Positions 31,284 to 44,365 are shown, counted from the first letter of the stretch. The stretch: DNA of 64,000 nucleotides from Cercis canadensis (GCA_003255065.1 QAOA01000567.1:62001-126000); one strand, 5' to 3'. A program made the numbers and translations. The notes: generated by a model not told the origin, from the letters alone.

Positions 31284-32086
31284 AAGCAACTCAGAAATGG
31301 AACTTTCATCAATCAGTCCAAGTACACAAGAGAGCTACTTAAGCGTTTTGGCATGGGCAATGCAAAAGGCATTTCAACTCCTATGAGTCCTGTTACAAAA
31401 TTGGTTCTAGATAAAAAGGGTAAATCTGTGTGTGAGAAAAAGTATAGAGATATGATTGAATCCTTGTTGTATTTGACTGCTAGCAGTCCAGATATTATTT
31501 TCTCAGTTTGTGCTTGTACCAAATTTCAAGTTATTCCAAAGGAATCTCATTTAACTGCTGTAAAAAGAACTTTTCGTTATTTAATCAGTTTTGTGAGTGT
31601 TGGTTTATGGTCAGTAGAACTAGTTCTTTCGAACTAGTTTTGTATACAGATTCTGATTATCCTAGTTGTTACATTGATCGAAAGAGCACAAGTGGAGATT
31701 GTTAGTTTCTTGGAGGAATATTGGTTTCCTGGCAATATAATAAACAAAATGTAGCAGCTCAATCTACAGTTGAGGCTGAATACATGGTGGCTGGACTTTG
31801 TTGTTCATAAATGCTTTGGATGAAACAACAATTAGCTGACTATGGTATTGTTCTAGATAAAATTTCTTTGTTGTGTGATCATGTTTGTGGTATCAATATT
31901 GCAAGAAATCTATTTCATCATTCTAGTACCAAGCATCATTTTCTTAGGGATCATGCCATTAAGGGTGATATAGAATTATTTTCTGTTAGTATTAATGATC
32001 AAATTTCTGACATCTTTACTAAGCATTTAGCTGAAAATAAATTCTATTTTATTAGACATGAGCTAGGCATGATAAACTTGTCTTGA
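31284..32086 (+). pseudogene. copia RT C-terminus and RNase H
   Basis: After the junction at about 31283 the sequence resumes with NGTFINQSKYTRELLKRFGM, then YRDMIESLLYLTASSPDIIFSV and the RNase H blocks up to a stop at 32084-32086, with RNase H reading AAQSTVEAEYMVAGL and SSTKHHFLRDHAIKGDIEL. Several frame changes are present. The catalytic RT segment between the upstream and downstream parts is deleted, so it is inactive. Confidence 0.82.
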
Positions 32087-34309
32087 TGAGATATGGCTGC
32101 TTACATTTTGTTTGTACATATGCATATCATTTCATGTTCTTTGTCTTTCTCTATTTGTTAAGAAAATGCTAGTTAATATTCAATTTCTCTCAATATACTT
32201 TTGGAAATTTGACAAAGATATATGGAATATTTAGACAAATTTATTTCTGCCCAAAACCAGTTTTGAACCTATGAAATATTTCATTTTTGGGCTGCCAAAT
32301 TTTTAAAGGATTGTAATCTTACTAGGCCTTTTATTTCAAAAGGATCTAGTTATCTTTCTTAGGCTGATATGTTGGATTCTTTCTTTAAAAGATTTCTTTC
32401 ATTTCTCTTAGGCTAGTTTGTCATTAAATTGTTCTAGGCTAGATTTTTTGGCCTGCGTTTTCTGGCCTTTGGCCAAAATGCATACATCTTTAAACCGCCA
32501 TTTGCAAATGCACCATTGTCATTCATTTTGCTATCTTCTTCCTCATTTGAATCTTGTCCAAACGTGTTTTATATGCATATTTTGTTCACCTTGTACATCC
32601 TTTCCTTGTTCTTGTGTTTGCCACTTTTTTGTTTGACTTCCGCATTGTGTAGCAAGGCAACTAACTACTTAAGTTTTTGAATAGAAAAATATACTAAAGA
32701 TTGATGGCTAAGTGTAAAGGCAAAACAAGTGCTTGCTCTTCCCATGCAAAACCAATATCCATTTCAGAATTATTTGAACCCATATTTGTTCCAAAATCTG
32801 CTTCTTCCTTTGAAACTGAAACTGACTCAATCAAGAAGAAGAACCAAAATTGATTCTTGAGCTTGCTCATGAGAAAGAACCTCAACCAATTCCCTCTAAA
32901 AAGAGTAGAAAATTCAAGATGAAAAGCCATAAAGATTGCATTTATTGTAAGGGTTACAAGTGCTTCTATCTCTCTGTTTGAAAGTAAAGCTACTTATTAT
33001 CTTGGGAATCCAAGAATTCTTCCACCAAAGTAGTTGAGAAGATGTTTGCTAAGATGGGCTGATCTAAAATGTTGAAGCTAGATGAAACTCTGTTGGCAAC
33101 GCTTTTACAAGGTTCTAATTCTGGCATGATCTATTTAAAAAGTTTTGTGGCTGAAGTGAAAATTCTGTTGACTGAGTACTAGCTAATATGCTTAAATTGC
33201 CTATGATTGGGGACTTCAAGTCTATACAGAAGGTTTGGCTCTCTGATTTACTTGTTTATGATGATACAATGACATCTCTTTGTGATTTTCATGAGTTTAG
33301 AGGCCAAGGAAGACCTCCTTCCATACATTGCTTTGACCCCATAACCAAAACACTGGAAAAACGAGTTATTACCCAACTTTTGCCTAGAATTGGAAGCCAT
33401 ATGATGAACCAGTTACTCCTACCAGCTCTTCAAAGAGGCATGCACCTACTGCACCAAGTTCTTTCAAATCCACAGAGAAGCAGACAAATCAACCACAACC
33501 GATTCCTTCCTATCAATTAGTTAATCATATGGAATAGATAGCAATTGTCAAGCTTGCAGACTTAGCTAATCAAATTGGAAAGCACCTCAACTATTTTCGG
33601 ACTATAGTGTTTGTTTGCTCTGCTAAACTACTTGTTATGGTTGAGAAAGAATTGGCCCTCACAAAGAAATAGTTGGCAACCTTGAAGATTTCAAAACCAT
33701 CAACCTCTCGGATTTCATTTCTAACTTTCATTGTTAAATCTTCAGTTATGTATACAGTTAACTTGAGTGTTCTCCAGCATTCTTATGTTGTTCTTTATTT
33801 TGCATATCATGCATTATGCATAAGTTCATAATCTACTTGACTTTTGTTCATGGAGAATATCTTGAATTTATAATGGTATCTATTTTGGTTTTGCTATTTG
33901 ATATCTAATTTGAATTCTGGAATAGTTGGTATTCTATTTGCTGATTGTTCTTATCCCTTGTCTTTTTTATAATGCCAAAGGGGGAGAAATATGAGATATT
34001 TTATGTGAATTGCTTTGTTCTGCTACTGATCTTTTTTGGTTGATTATAATGCTCTGATACCTTTACTGCTTTGATTTGGTTATAATGATATGTTATTACC
34101 CCTACCTTTTTGATAATGCCAAACGGGGAGAAATTATGTATGAACTAGTCTGTTTGAACTGTGCTGGTATAATTTCTTGATATTGAACAGGTCTATTGCA
34201 AAAACTCTCTTTTGTTATCTCAGCTATCTAGTTTTAAGAAACTAGTGCTTTAGTTCCAGTTGGCACATATTAAGGGGGAGCTTTTCTCAAACACAATATT
34301 GTCATCATC
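32087..34309 (+). other. Post-pol region of a Sirevirus-like copia, degenerate env-like frames
   Basis: Between RNase H and the final polypurine tract lie about 2.2 kb. Short frames look protein-like, for example from an ATG at 32704 (MAKCKGKTSACSSHAKPISI...) and 33188-33520. Sireviruses, a copia lineage, carry an extra, sometimes envelope-like gene in this position; position and length fit, but I cannot confirm homology. Purine tracts AAAGGGGGAGAAA (33978), AAACGGGGAGAAA (34121) and TAAGGGGGAG (34271) precede the final one. Confidence 0.5.
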
Positions 34310-34321
34310 AAAAAGGGGGAG
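34310..34321 (+). promoter_or_regulatory. Polypurine tract before the Sirevirus-like 3' LTR
   Basis: AAAAAGGGGGAG, the last of four similar tracts within 350 bp. Repeated polypurine tracts upstream of the 3' LTR are a known hallmark of Sireviruses. Confidence 0.65.
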
Positions 34322-35547
34322 ATTTTTACCCCCACAAGTCTCTGATCCTGTTTTGATGATAACAATAATGTATTGTTACTTCTAACCTGTGTTATTTTCT
34401 CTAAGTTTTCATTTAGAACAGGTTTGAAAAGAAGGTCTTTGCTCAGCTTTTCTCAAAGCCCATCATGTGCACAAGAAGCATTATAGAACTAGTTCTTGCC
34501 TCTGATTAATGAGTGCTTCTATTTTGCTAACGTGGACAAACTTGCTGAAGACTTTAGTCTCTCTAAGACTATGTGAGAGTGAGATTGGAAAGTCTTCTTG
34601 AAGTGACTGATATAAAGTTTCCTTTATGAAAGCAACACTCCATCTACTTTCTCTTACACAAGGACAAGTCTCTTTTTCACAAAAGGACAAAAAGCCATGA
34701 TGCATAATGGGTCTTGTGTCAACAAGTGGAAGACCTTCTCTTTAGCCTCTTGCAAAGGAACTCACGTGCACAAGAAAGAGCTGATATCAAGAGGTAGTGC
34801 AAGGCTTCAGTTAGGCATGAAGTAAAGTGAGAAGAAAATATTTTTAGAGAGAGAAGAAAGCCATTGTTGAGAGCTTTGCTCTTCTTCTTCTTCTTCTCGG
34901 TCATTCCTTCATGCTTCAAGATTTTCATTGTAACTTATCTACTCTGTGAGAGAGTTCTTCTTTGGGGCTGAACCAAAACACTTGGTTTTTTTGTATCTTG
35001 GATTTCTATGGGAGAAATCCATGAGAATGATATTTAGAGTATTAGAGAGAGAGAGAGAGAGTTTATGGTGAACTTGAGAAACAAAACCATGGTTAAGCTT
35101 GGAGAAGCCTGGAAAAATAAACTTGTTGTAAAGCTTGGAGAAGCTTGGAAAAATAAACTTGAGGAAAAGCTTGGACAACTAAACTCGGATTCTACTGGAA
35201 CCTCAAGAAATTAAGAGGGTGGATGTAGGCAATTTGGCCGAACCACTATAAACTCTTGTTTCAAATCTTTTCTCCTTTCATTTCTTTAATTTTGAGCTAT
35301 TTACACTTGTGAATCTTCTCTTTCTTCATCTCTGATTTCTCTAGATAATTTTCTGTTGTTGTTCTTTATGATGTGCTAAGTTATTCTACTATATTCAAAT
35401 CTGGTATTTGGCGTAGAACTAGCTTTTAAGAACTAGTTTGTAAGAACTAGTTCTTAAACAAATATGTCATTTGAATTCGTTTTTTATGAGCAATTTTTAA
35501 CAACTCCTATTCATCCCCCCTCTAGAAGTATTTCCTGCAACTCTCAC
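34322..35547 (+). repeat. 3' LTR of the Sirevirus-like element (~1.2 kb, ends approximate)
   Basis: It runs from the polypurine tract to about 35547, where TTCATCCCCCCTCTAGAAG and CTGCAACTCTCA form the kind of end seen in Sirevirus LTRs. It contains a GA microsatellite (about 35043-35060) and three near-identical GAGAAGCTTGGAAAAATAAA blocks (about 35100-35170). The expected TG start is not evident; the sequence after the tract reads TTTTTACCC. Confidence 0.55.
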
Positions 35548-35860
35548 TTTCTTTATGAATTTTATGTGTCATCAAGCTTCATCTTTGCATTCTTGCATTA
35601 TTTTGTGTATCCTTCCTTGCTTTGACTGCCCTCTCGGGTTTTCAGCTTAGTAAGCTTTTCAATGCCCTAATTTTTTCCTAGATTGCCTTTTCTAGTTTTC
35701 AATCTAGCAGGCTTTTTTTTTTTTTTTAATGCCCTAATTTTTTCCTAGACCTCCCTTTCGGTTTTCAATCTAACGGGTTATTATTATTATTATTTTATTT
35801 TATTTTATTATGAGTAATATCATTTACTTGCATAAGAGTTTATAGGCCTAGGGAACTCTT
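35548..35860. repeat. Spacer with three degenerate ~65-bp tandem units
   Basis: The pattern (C/T)CTN-TTTTCANCTNANNNGG-AATGCCCTAATTTTTTCCTAG recurs from about 35624, 35682 and 35749, the last partial. It is followed by (TTA)n and TTTTA repeats. Non-coding. Confidence 0.55.
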
Positions 35861-36883
35861 AACCATGGTTTCATTTAGTCTCACAGTGATTACTCGTTGT
35901 TTACCATTGGAAAAGGTTCAACATTGGTCATTCTACTTGTTTATGTAGATTACATTATAATTGCAGGTTCAAATGCCAAGATTCTGCATGAAGTTCAACA
36001 ACTCCAAAAGTTATTCAAGCTCAAAGTTCATGGCGATTTGCAATACTTTCTTGGTCTGGAGATTGCTCATTCAGCCAAAGGCATTTACCTTTCACAAAGG
36101 AAATAAATTTTACAGTTGCTAGAAATACTGGTTTTCAGCCTGAAAGCCCATACCAGTCCCAATGGAACCTAACTTGAAACTTACCAAAATAGATAAGGAT
36201 TTATTACTAGATGCTTTCCTGTATAGAAGATTGATTGGGAGACTAATGTATCTAGCTATTTCAAGACTAGACATTGCTTACATTGTTAACAAGTTGAGTC
36301 AGTTTATGTCTAGTCTTCGAACTCCGCACCTGACTGTTCTCCATCATTTACTGCAATATCTTAAATGAAGCCCTGGACCTTCAACTTCATCACTTAAAAT
36401 AACAGCTTTTGCTGATGCAGATTGGGGAAGTTGTCTTAATACCAGACGGGTAACCACTAGCTACTGTGTGTTCATTGGAAACTCTCCTATCACTTGGAAA
36501 TAAAAAAGGCAGCCAACAATTTCTAGATCTTCTGCAGAGGTTGAATATCGAGCCTTGGCCAGTGTCACAAGTGAATTACTATGGCTGAAACAACTCTGCA
36601 GAAGTTTTGAGTTACCAGTTACTTCTGTAATGGTTTGCTGTGATAACCAATCTGCCATTCATCTAGCATTAAATCCCATGTCTCATGATAGGTCCAAGCA
36701 TGTAGACATTGACTGTCACTTCATTCGGGAACATGTCAGCTCTGGCTTCATCAAGCTTGTTCATGTAAAATCTTAACATCAGCTAGCTGATATCTTAACT
36801 AAGGTAGTCCCTGCAACTCAATTCAAATATCTATTATCCAATATGAGAGTATTAGACATTTATCTCCCACCTTGAGGGGGAGT
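35861..36883 (+). pseudogene. copia RT C-terminus and RNase H, truncated
   Basis: It begins within RT (SHSDYSLFTIGKGSTLVILLVYVDYI), with the catalytic YVDD changed to YVDY at about 35945. It continues through GDLQYFLGLEIAHSAKGIYLSQ, YRRLIGRLMYLAISRLDIAY and RNase H (RALASVTSELLWLKQL, CDNQSAIHLALNPMSHDRSKH) to about 36874. Stops and frame changes interrupt it. A GAGGGGGAG polypurine tract at 36875-36883 leads to the LTR. The 5' part of the element is missing. Confidence 0.88.
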
Positions 36884-37081
36884 ATTAGACATGCCTGTGT
36901 TGATATTACAGCAAACCAATATTGGTTAGTTAGTCAGTTAGCCATGCAATTAGTTTGTTAGATTAGTATTGATCTGATTGGTTAATTATGTATACACATC
37001 AAATATGTATTGCTATATATACACTTGTATATGCATGTAAACTCATTCATTCAATTCAATTTCATTCTGCAATATTCTTCA
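36884..37081 (+). repeat. 3' LTR of the 35.9-37.1 kb copia fragment
   Basis: It starts TATTAGACATGCC directly after the polypurine tract (TG altered to TA) and ends around TTCTTCA at 37081; the end is approximate. It adjoins the resistance-gene fragment, which it has evidently truncated. Confidence 0.6.
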
Positions 37082-37093
37082 ATTCACTCTTTG

Positions 37094-38493
37094 TGCTCGG
37101 TTCATCTTCTCTGCTCCAAGACTTAATACATACCATTGGAGATCTCAATGATCTTCATTTGGTAAATTTGAAGGACTGCACAAGCCTTGTCAACCTCCCA
37201 AGAAGTATCTATAAGTTATGGTGTCTGAAAACTCTCATCCTTTTTGGTTGTTCAAAGATTGCCAAGTTGGAAGAGGACTTTGAACATATGGAATCCTTAG
37301 CAATTGTAATGGCAGATAACACTGCCGTAACGCAAGTTCCCTTTTCAATAGTAACGTAAAAAAGTATTGGATATATATCACTGTGTGGCCATGAAGGGTT
37401 GTCAAAATATTTCCTTCTCTCATGTGGTCTTGGATGTCTCCAATGAATTACCCCCAATTCCTTGAAACATTTGGGACCATGTCTTCCCTAGTTTCTATAG
37501 GTTTAGAGAATAATAGTTTTCACATTCTGTCTTCTATCCTCAATGACTAACCAAACCATAGAAGTCTTTGGGTAGAATGTTGCTCACAAAATCTTATTCA
37601 AGATGTAACAAGAATTTTTGAAGCCTTCTATGCCCCAAATTGTATGGAAATGGAGACAACACCAAAAGCATCACAAATTGCACATGCGGAAACTTATGCT
37701 TTAATTGATAGTCACGATCAAGTTCACATTTCAAGGTCAAGAAATTCATTGAGTTCTCTTCTGATTCAAATAGGAGTATGCAACCAAGTCACTGATACTC
37801 TTAGAGAGTACATCTTACAGGTTCTTCTTCTTTTTGTAATTTTTTTTAAAAAAATTATTCCCTTTTTTGTTGAAAAAATGAGAGTTAGCATTGGAAAATT
37901 AATGGAAAAGAAATCCTTTCTGTATTAAAGGGAAAAGCAAGAAGATCCTGCTCTAGAAATCACTCGGAGCAGAGGAACTTCAAACTGTCCTCTTGCATTT
38001 CCTTTTTTTTTTTTTAAGTTATTATTGATTTACTCAATAATTTGTTTAAAAAACAAGTAATAATTAAATAGATGTTTGGTGCTTGTGTTTGACAGGTACC
38101 CCCTTGTCTTCCTAGTGACAAATATCCTCATTGGCTTACTTACAAGGTTGAAAGACCCTCAATATTGTTTAAAGTCCCTGAAGTTACTGATTACGCCTTG
38201 AAAGGCATGACCCTCTACATTCTCTATTCCTCTAATTGAGTGGACAACTTGGCATCTGAATGTGTTCCACATATGTTGATTATCAATCAGACAAAAGGTA
38301 TCATTCAGCTTCATAAGAGATATGCAGTAACTACTTTTGAAAAAGAAGAATGACAACGCATAATATCAAATATAGAACCTGGTGATGAAGTGATGATTAT
38401 TATGATGTTTGGAGATAGATTCATTGTGAAGAACAAGACAATCTATTTGGTATATGGTGAATTGATGGGGAATAGGCAGTGTTCGTCATAAGA
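37094..38493 (+). pseudogene. TIR-NBS-LRR disease-resistance gene, C-terminal remnant
   Basis: 37100-37359 encodes leucine-rich repeats of TNL immune receptors: IGDLNDLHLVNLKDCTSLVNLP and SLKTLIL-like CLKTLILFGCSKIAKLEED, then VPFSIV. After a stop at 37357-37359 the sequence goes on in family style (KSIGYISLCGHEGLS). A further coding block at 37645-37820 (ALIDSHDQVHISRSRNSLSSLL) ends at a donor-like CAG/GTTCTT. An acceptor-like GTTTGACAG at 38085-38095 opens the last block (PSDKYPHWLTYKVERPSILFKVPEV), which belongs to the post-LRR domain of TNLs. TIR and NB-ARC are absent, the 5' side is replaced by a copia LTR, and several stops are present. In life such receptors sense pathogen effectors in the cytosol; this copy cannot. 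Confidence 0.85.
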
Positions 38494-39152
38494 AGATAAC
38501 AATGCTATTTTTCCAAGGTGCTCATAAAAATGTAAGTACAAATCTAACAGCCAACACATCAAAGCAGAGGCCATGTGATGATGAGGCCAAGGCATGCTTT
38601 ACAAGAGCCACAAAGGCAAAGAAACTATGATGAAAACTTGAACCATGAGATTGGTTTGATGTTTTTGATAGGCATTTCCATAATATAGACTAAGTGTATT
38701 GCATATACTCAGATTAAAAGTAAATGTTGGAATTGTTATTAATTTGAAATTTCTTAAGTTAATTGTTTTAAGTATTTGAAGAGGGTCAAGTCCAATGTAT
38801 TATAAAGACATTTGCAAAGCAATTATTTGCTTGTAATTGTGAGTTTAGAAGCCTGAAGTTTGACGAAAAAGAGGAGTGTCGTGGCATTATAATTCATGGT
38901 ACTAAAAATGGGAATGTTTCTGAAGTTTGTGACTTAAGTGAGCATAAGTGTAGATTTTAAAAATAAGGGGAGGCCCCTGCAAATATAAGAAAATGCAAGA
39001 GAAATTAGAGTAATTGACTCTATGTTATAATATGTTGTAGCACCTAATAAGCTCTAAATCAACAATAGCAGAATGTGTCTTGATTCTTGCATCCTATATT
39101 TCCCCTTCCTTAATAAAACTCTTACATATGCCTCTTTCCGCTGTGTACTATA
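38494..39152. other. Flank of the resistance pseudogene, nothing recognised
   Basis: A mix of former 3' exon/UTR-like DNA and AT-rich intergenic sequence. No clear gene or repeat. It ends CTATA, a one-mismatch match to the CTATT after the next element. Confidence 0.4.
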
Positions 39153-39787
39153 TGTTAGGAAAACGCTAATGGAGACTAAAACATAATGGCTTTGAGGTGT
39201 GAATAATTACATTGTCTTGAGTGTAATATTGATTCTTTATAAAAAGCAAGTTACCTTAGAATACAACAAAGCCCTAAAAAACTCTCAATGGAAAAGTGAA
39301 TCTTTAATGCATTAAGGAGTTCCCTTTAATAGAGTTAAAAAGACACTAATGAACAAATATAATTGGCCAATAATTAACATACATAATTGTCTATTCGGAA
39401 TAGTCACAATTGTCTATTTAGAATAGACACAACAGTTTGTTCGAAACAAACACAATTCTCTATTTGAATTTACTCATCCGAACCGGTTAACTTAATTAAC
39501 CACCATTCGAATCGGGTCAAACCAACCCGACTCGGTCCGGTCCAGATATTACAACCAAATGTTAAAATATTTGTCAAATTGATCAAGGCCCAAGATGCCC
39601 CAAGTGCCAATCAAAGACCATTAATGGGCTTTGACTTGCTAGGCTATTTGGGCTTGTCAAATGGGCTTGTGCCCATTTATCTAAAGTTACTCTATAACTT
39701 AGTTTGCTTTTATAAAGCCTTTTACATACTCTAATTTAACCAATGTGGGACTTGGTTTTATACGCACATTTACAAACTATTTCAACA
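39153..39787 (-). repeat. 3' LTR of copia 39153-45006
   Basis: Preceded on the minus strand by the polypurine tract AGTAAGGGAA (39788-39797). Short palindromic units lie at about 39385-39475 in U3. Confidence 0.93.
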
Positions 39788-40429
39788 TTCCCTTACTAGT
39801 TTGTAAACTAAGTCATTCACTATAAAAATGATGCATATAAGAAGGTACCTTACAGGTTTAAACCTTAAAATTAGTATAAACATCTAAGGATGCTAATGTA
39901 GTACTTGGTGTCCGAAGATTAAACCAAGACTCCTTGCTATTAGGATTGAAGATATCATACACATTATATTTATACAATTTTCCAAGGAGGTTTTAACAGC
40001 CCTAGCACTATTTAAATGGCCATGTGCTAAGGAATCCTATTTTCTGTGAATATTTTCAAAAAGGTAAAACCCATTAAACCTTTGTTGAAGCGGCACCACT
40101 TCATATTCACATAGGTGGAGTTCATTCCATTGTCCCTGTTACTTTAGACAATTTTCTAAACAATTCCATTAAGAGCTAAGCTCATCCTCTCAACATAACA
40201 GTAAGCACTAACCTCATGTTTTGTATGAAACTCCTCATAATTAGTGCTAAATCAGACAATTATCAATGGCTTGTTATTACCCATTAAACTTTAGTAATTA
40301 CTAATTTGTAATTCAAAGTTGGGTTACCATAATCGGCGTCTTGAGGGTTCAATTTAGTCTCATACTACATGTTGTCCTCCATACCATATCTCTTGGTAAA
40401 GATTTGGTAAAGGATTAGCTAAATTATTT

Positions 40430-43400
40430 GCAAATTTCACTTAAAGAAATGAAATGGTACCAGTTGATATCAATTCTCTAATATAATCATGCCTTAGACT
40501 AATATGTCTTAACTTTCCATTATATATGTTACTGAAAGCACAAGACATTGTAGCCTCACTATCACAATGTATGGAAACAAGTGGCAATGGTTGTGGCCAC
40601 AACTCAATTTCAAACAACATGTTTCTTAACTGCTCAGCTTTCTTACCCACAACAGCCAAAGCAATAAACTCTGCCTCCATGGTAGAATGGGAATGACATG
40701 TTTGTTTCTTAGATGCCCAACATATGGCACCTCCAGCTGGTATAAATATCTAACCTGTAGTTGCGATACTTTTATCAGCTCTTATTATTTAGCTTGCAAC
40801 TGAATAACCTTCTAGTACAACAGGAAGATCTGTATAAGATAACTTCAGGTTTGCAATACTTTTTTGGGTATCCAAATACCCTTCCAACTGCTTCCCAATG
40901 TTCTGTACTAGGACTATTTGTAAATCTTGACAATTTGCAAATAGCAAAAGCAATATTTGGTCTTGTACAATGCATTGCATACATCAAGCTTCCTATAGCA
41001 CTAGCATATTTCAATTGTTCTATAGGTCTACCAATATTTTTCACAAGTTTTACACTAGTATCATATGGAGTACTATATTCTCTAATTTTAAGATGACCAA
41101 AGTTGCTCAAAATTTTCTCTACATAATGAGTTTGACTTAAAATAAACTCATGATCATGCTTAGTAACTTTGATACCCAATATTGTATCAACCTCATTAAG
41201 ATCTTTCATCTTAAATTTTGAGGTCAGAAACTTTTTTGTTTCACTTATACCATGCATGTTAATACCAAAAATAAGCATATCATCTACATAGAGGCTAACT
41301 ATAACTCCATAATCTTTAGTAAACTTGGAATAAATACATTTGTCAGCAGAATTATGTCTAAACCCAAAAGACAAAATTGTTGAATCAAATTTTTCATGCA
41401 ATTGTTTAGGAGCTTGCTTAAGACCATAAAAAAAATTTACAACCTTGCACACCTTGTGTTCCTTTCCAGGAAAAACAAATCCTTCAGGTTGTTGCATGTA
41501 AACTTGTTCCTTTAAATCACCATTTAAAAATTCTGTTTTAACATCCATTTGATGTACATGCAATTTATATATAGATGCCAAAGCAAAAGGAACTTTAATG
41601 GATGTTATTCTAGCAACTGGAGCATAGATATCAAAATAATCTATATCTTTCTTTTGAGTAAAACCTTTTGCAACTAGTCTTGCTTTAAAGGTTTGCAATG
41701 TACCATCAGAATTATATTTCCTCCTGAAAACCCATTTGTTACCAATGGGCTTTGAGCTAGGTGGTAAGTCAACTAAGACCTAAGTATTATTAGACATTAT
41801 TGAGTCAATTTCATCATTGACAGCTTCTTTCCAGAAAGTTGCATCTCTTGAAGTAATTGCTTCTTCAAAAGTTTTGGGCTAACTTTCAATGTTTAATAAT
41901 ATCTTCACCTTTTTACAAATCCGATTTCTACTACCTTCTACCAAGAAAGTAATAAAATCAGGATCAAGGTTTTTTTTCTTTTCTTGGCCTTTGACTTCTT
42001 TTTGGTTCAAATGGTTCATTTACAAGTTTTCTCTTACCCTTAGCAAGAGAATTAAGAATATCAGAACTATTTTGATCCTATGAATTTTGTGGTTCATGCA
42101 TACCACTTTCTGGCTCATGTATATCACTTCAAAAAATTCAACATGAATAGATTCCACAATAACATTAGACTCTAAATTTAGAAGTCTATATGCTTTGGAA
42201 TTTTGTGCATAACCAACAAAAACACTTTTAATTCCTCTTGGCCCTAATTTGGTTCTTTGAGAATCAGGAAGTCTATAGAATGCAACACACCCCCACACTT
42301 TAAAATAATTCATATTTTGTTTCCTTCCATTCCAAATTTCATATGGTGAAATATGTGTTTTCTTGGAAGGAACTTTGTTATGAATGTGGCACACAGTAAG
42401 TAAAGCTTCACCCCACAAGTTATATGGTAACTTAGCATTTAAAAGCATAGCATTTACCATATCAACTAGGGTTCTATTTTTTCTTTATGCTAGTCCACTC
42501 TGCTGGGGTGTAAAAAGGGAGGTTTTTTGATAGATTATTCTATTTTCTTCACAGAATTTATCAAACTCTATAGAGAAATATTCTCCACCTCTATCACTTC
42601 GAATTATTTTATTTTTTCTTTCATTTTGATTCTCTACCACATTTAAATTCCTTAAATGTTTCAAAGGCCTCATCTTTTGTTCTCAATAGATATACATATA
42701 AAAATTGAGAACAAACATCAATAAATGTAATGAAATATCTTTTTCCTCCTCTGATTAATTTACCATTTAATTCACAAATATCAGAATGAATCAAATCTAA
42801 AATTTGTGTATCATGCTCTACTTTAGGAAAAGGTTTTCTTGTTATTTTTTGCTTCAACACAAATTTCACATTTATCTTTATGAACATGCTTGCAATCAAT
42901 ATAGTCATGTGTTGACATATATTTTATCATAGGATAATTTAAATGAACTAGTCTAGTATACCATAAAGTAGAAGAATCAATGTAAGCAGAAACAACGTTT
43001 ATTTCATTCACACTTAACTTAAACATGCCATCAAGGGAGTATCCTTTTCCTACAAACAGTCCACTCTTGGACATTACAATTTTATCTGACACTAGGACAA
43101 TCTTAAAACCCTTCTTACAAAGCAAACTTGTAGAAACTAAATTTCTTTTAACATCAGGAACATGATGAACATTGACAAGGGTAAGTTTTTGCCCAGAAGT
43201 GAAATTCAATACAACAGACCCTTTGCCATGCATCTTGACATGTTGGTGATTCTCCATTAGTATTTCATCTTGTTCCTCCAACTTATGGTAAGTTTTGAAG
43301 CAAGCCTTGTTGTTGCGAACATGTATTGTTGCACTCGAATCAAGGAACCAATCCATACTATTTGATGCAACAACCATGTTCAACTCAGTCACCATTCCAA

Positions 43401-44343
43401 TCTGAATGTTGGAAAACATTGCAACAAGTTCTTTTACTTCATCTTCCAACAAGTTGGCTAGTTTGGCTTTCTCAGAAGCATTTTCTTTCTTCTTTTCATA
43501 ATTCTTGAATCTACATTCCTTGATGTACTGTCCTTTCTTTCCACAGTGAAATAAGACCTTGTTCTTTTTGTTTTTCTTGAATCCACCAATTTTTTAGACT
43601 TTAAGTTTGTCCTGATTCTTCCCTCCATACTTATTTCCAGATTTGTTGTTTCCAGAATTACTGATTATTGCATTCACTTACTGCGAATTCTCTTTTGGAT
43701 TCATATTTATTTTCATAAACTTTTCATCTCTAACATGAGTTTCACACTCAATCTGTAAATGAGTTTGAAAGTATTCAAGAGTGAAATTATCAGGTGAATG
43801 CAACACTTTCTTTCTGTACTCATTCCAAGAAGGAGGCAATTTGGACAAAATTGCTCCTATCTGAAAAGTATCAGGTATTGAGATCTCCAAATCTCTTAAT
43901 CTGGAAACTAAAATTTGTAGTTCATGGACTTGATCCATGATTGTCATGTTATCAAACATTTTGAAATTAAAGTAATTCAAAGCAAGAAATTGTTAGTACC
44001 TCTCTTTTCGCTTTGATACTTGACTTCCAATGCATTCCATGTCTTTTGGTGAAGTCAAATTTGAGTAGAGATCATAGAGACGATCCGTAAGGGTATTCAA
44101 AATGTGACCACGACACACCAATTCATCTTTCTCACGTTTCTGCCTCTAGTTTTTTACTTGATTTGAATCTTCAGCAGTTGGTGCCGCAATAGGTGGCAGA
44201 TTCTGGTCCAGCATATAAAACATCTTCAAGGTTGTGAGTAAGAACTTCATCTTATCTTTCCATCTTGTGAAATTTGCTCCATCAAATTGGTTGAGTTTTA
44301 CATAATCTTACAACTTGACAGTAGAAGAAGTAACAACCTCCAT
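40430..44343 (-). pseudogene. copia gag-pol, interrupted
   Basis: Gag starts at an ATG at 44343-44341 (MEVVTSSTVKL), only 22 bp from the LTR, and is soon stopped. Blocks in order: Gag (43980-43678, LRDLEISIPDTFQIGAILSKLPPSW); a CCHC knuckle at about 43515-43560 that has lost its first Cys and its His; protease FLDSSATIHV (about 43350), where the Gly of DSG has become Ser; integrase (42908-42485 and 42460-42020); RT 41698-40775 with YVDD intact (about 41285); RNase H 40680-40441 (MEAEFIALAVVGKKAEQL). Several stops and frame changes break it. It resembles Tnt1-like copia in organisation. Confidence 0.9.
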
Positions 44344-44365
44344 TATGAGAATATTACACTCAAAT

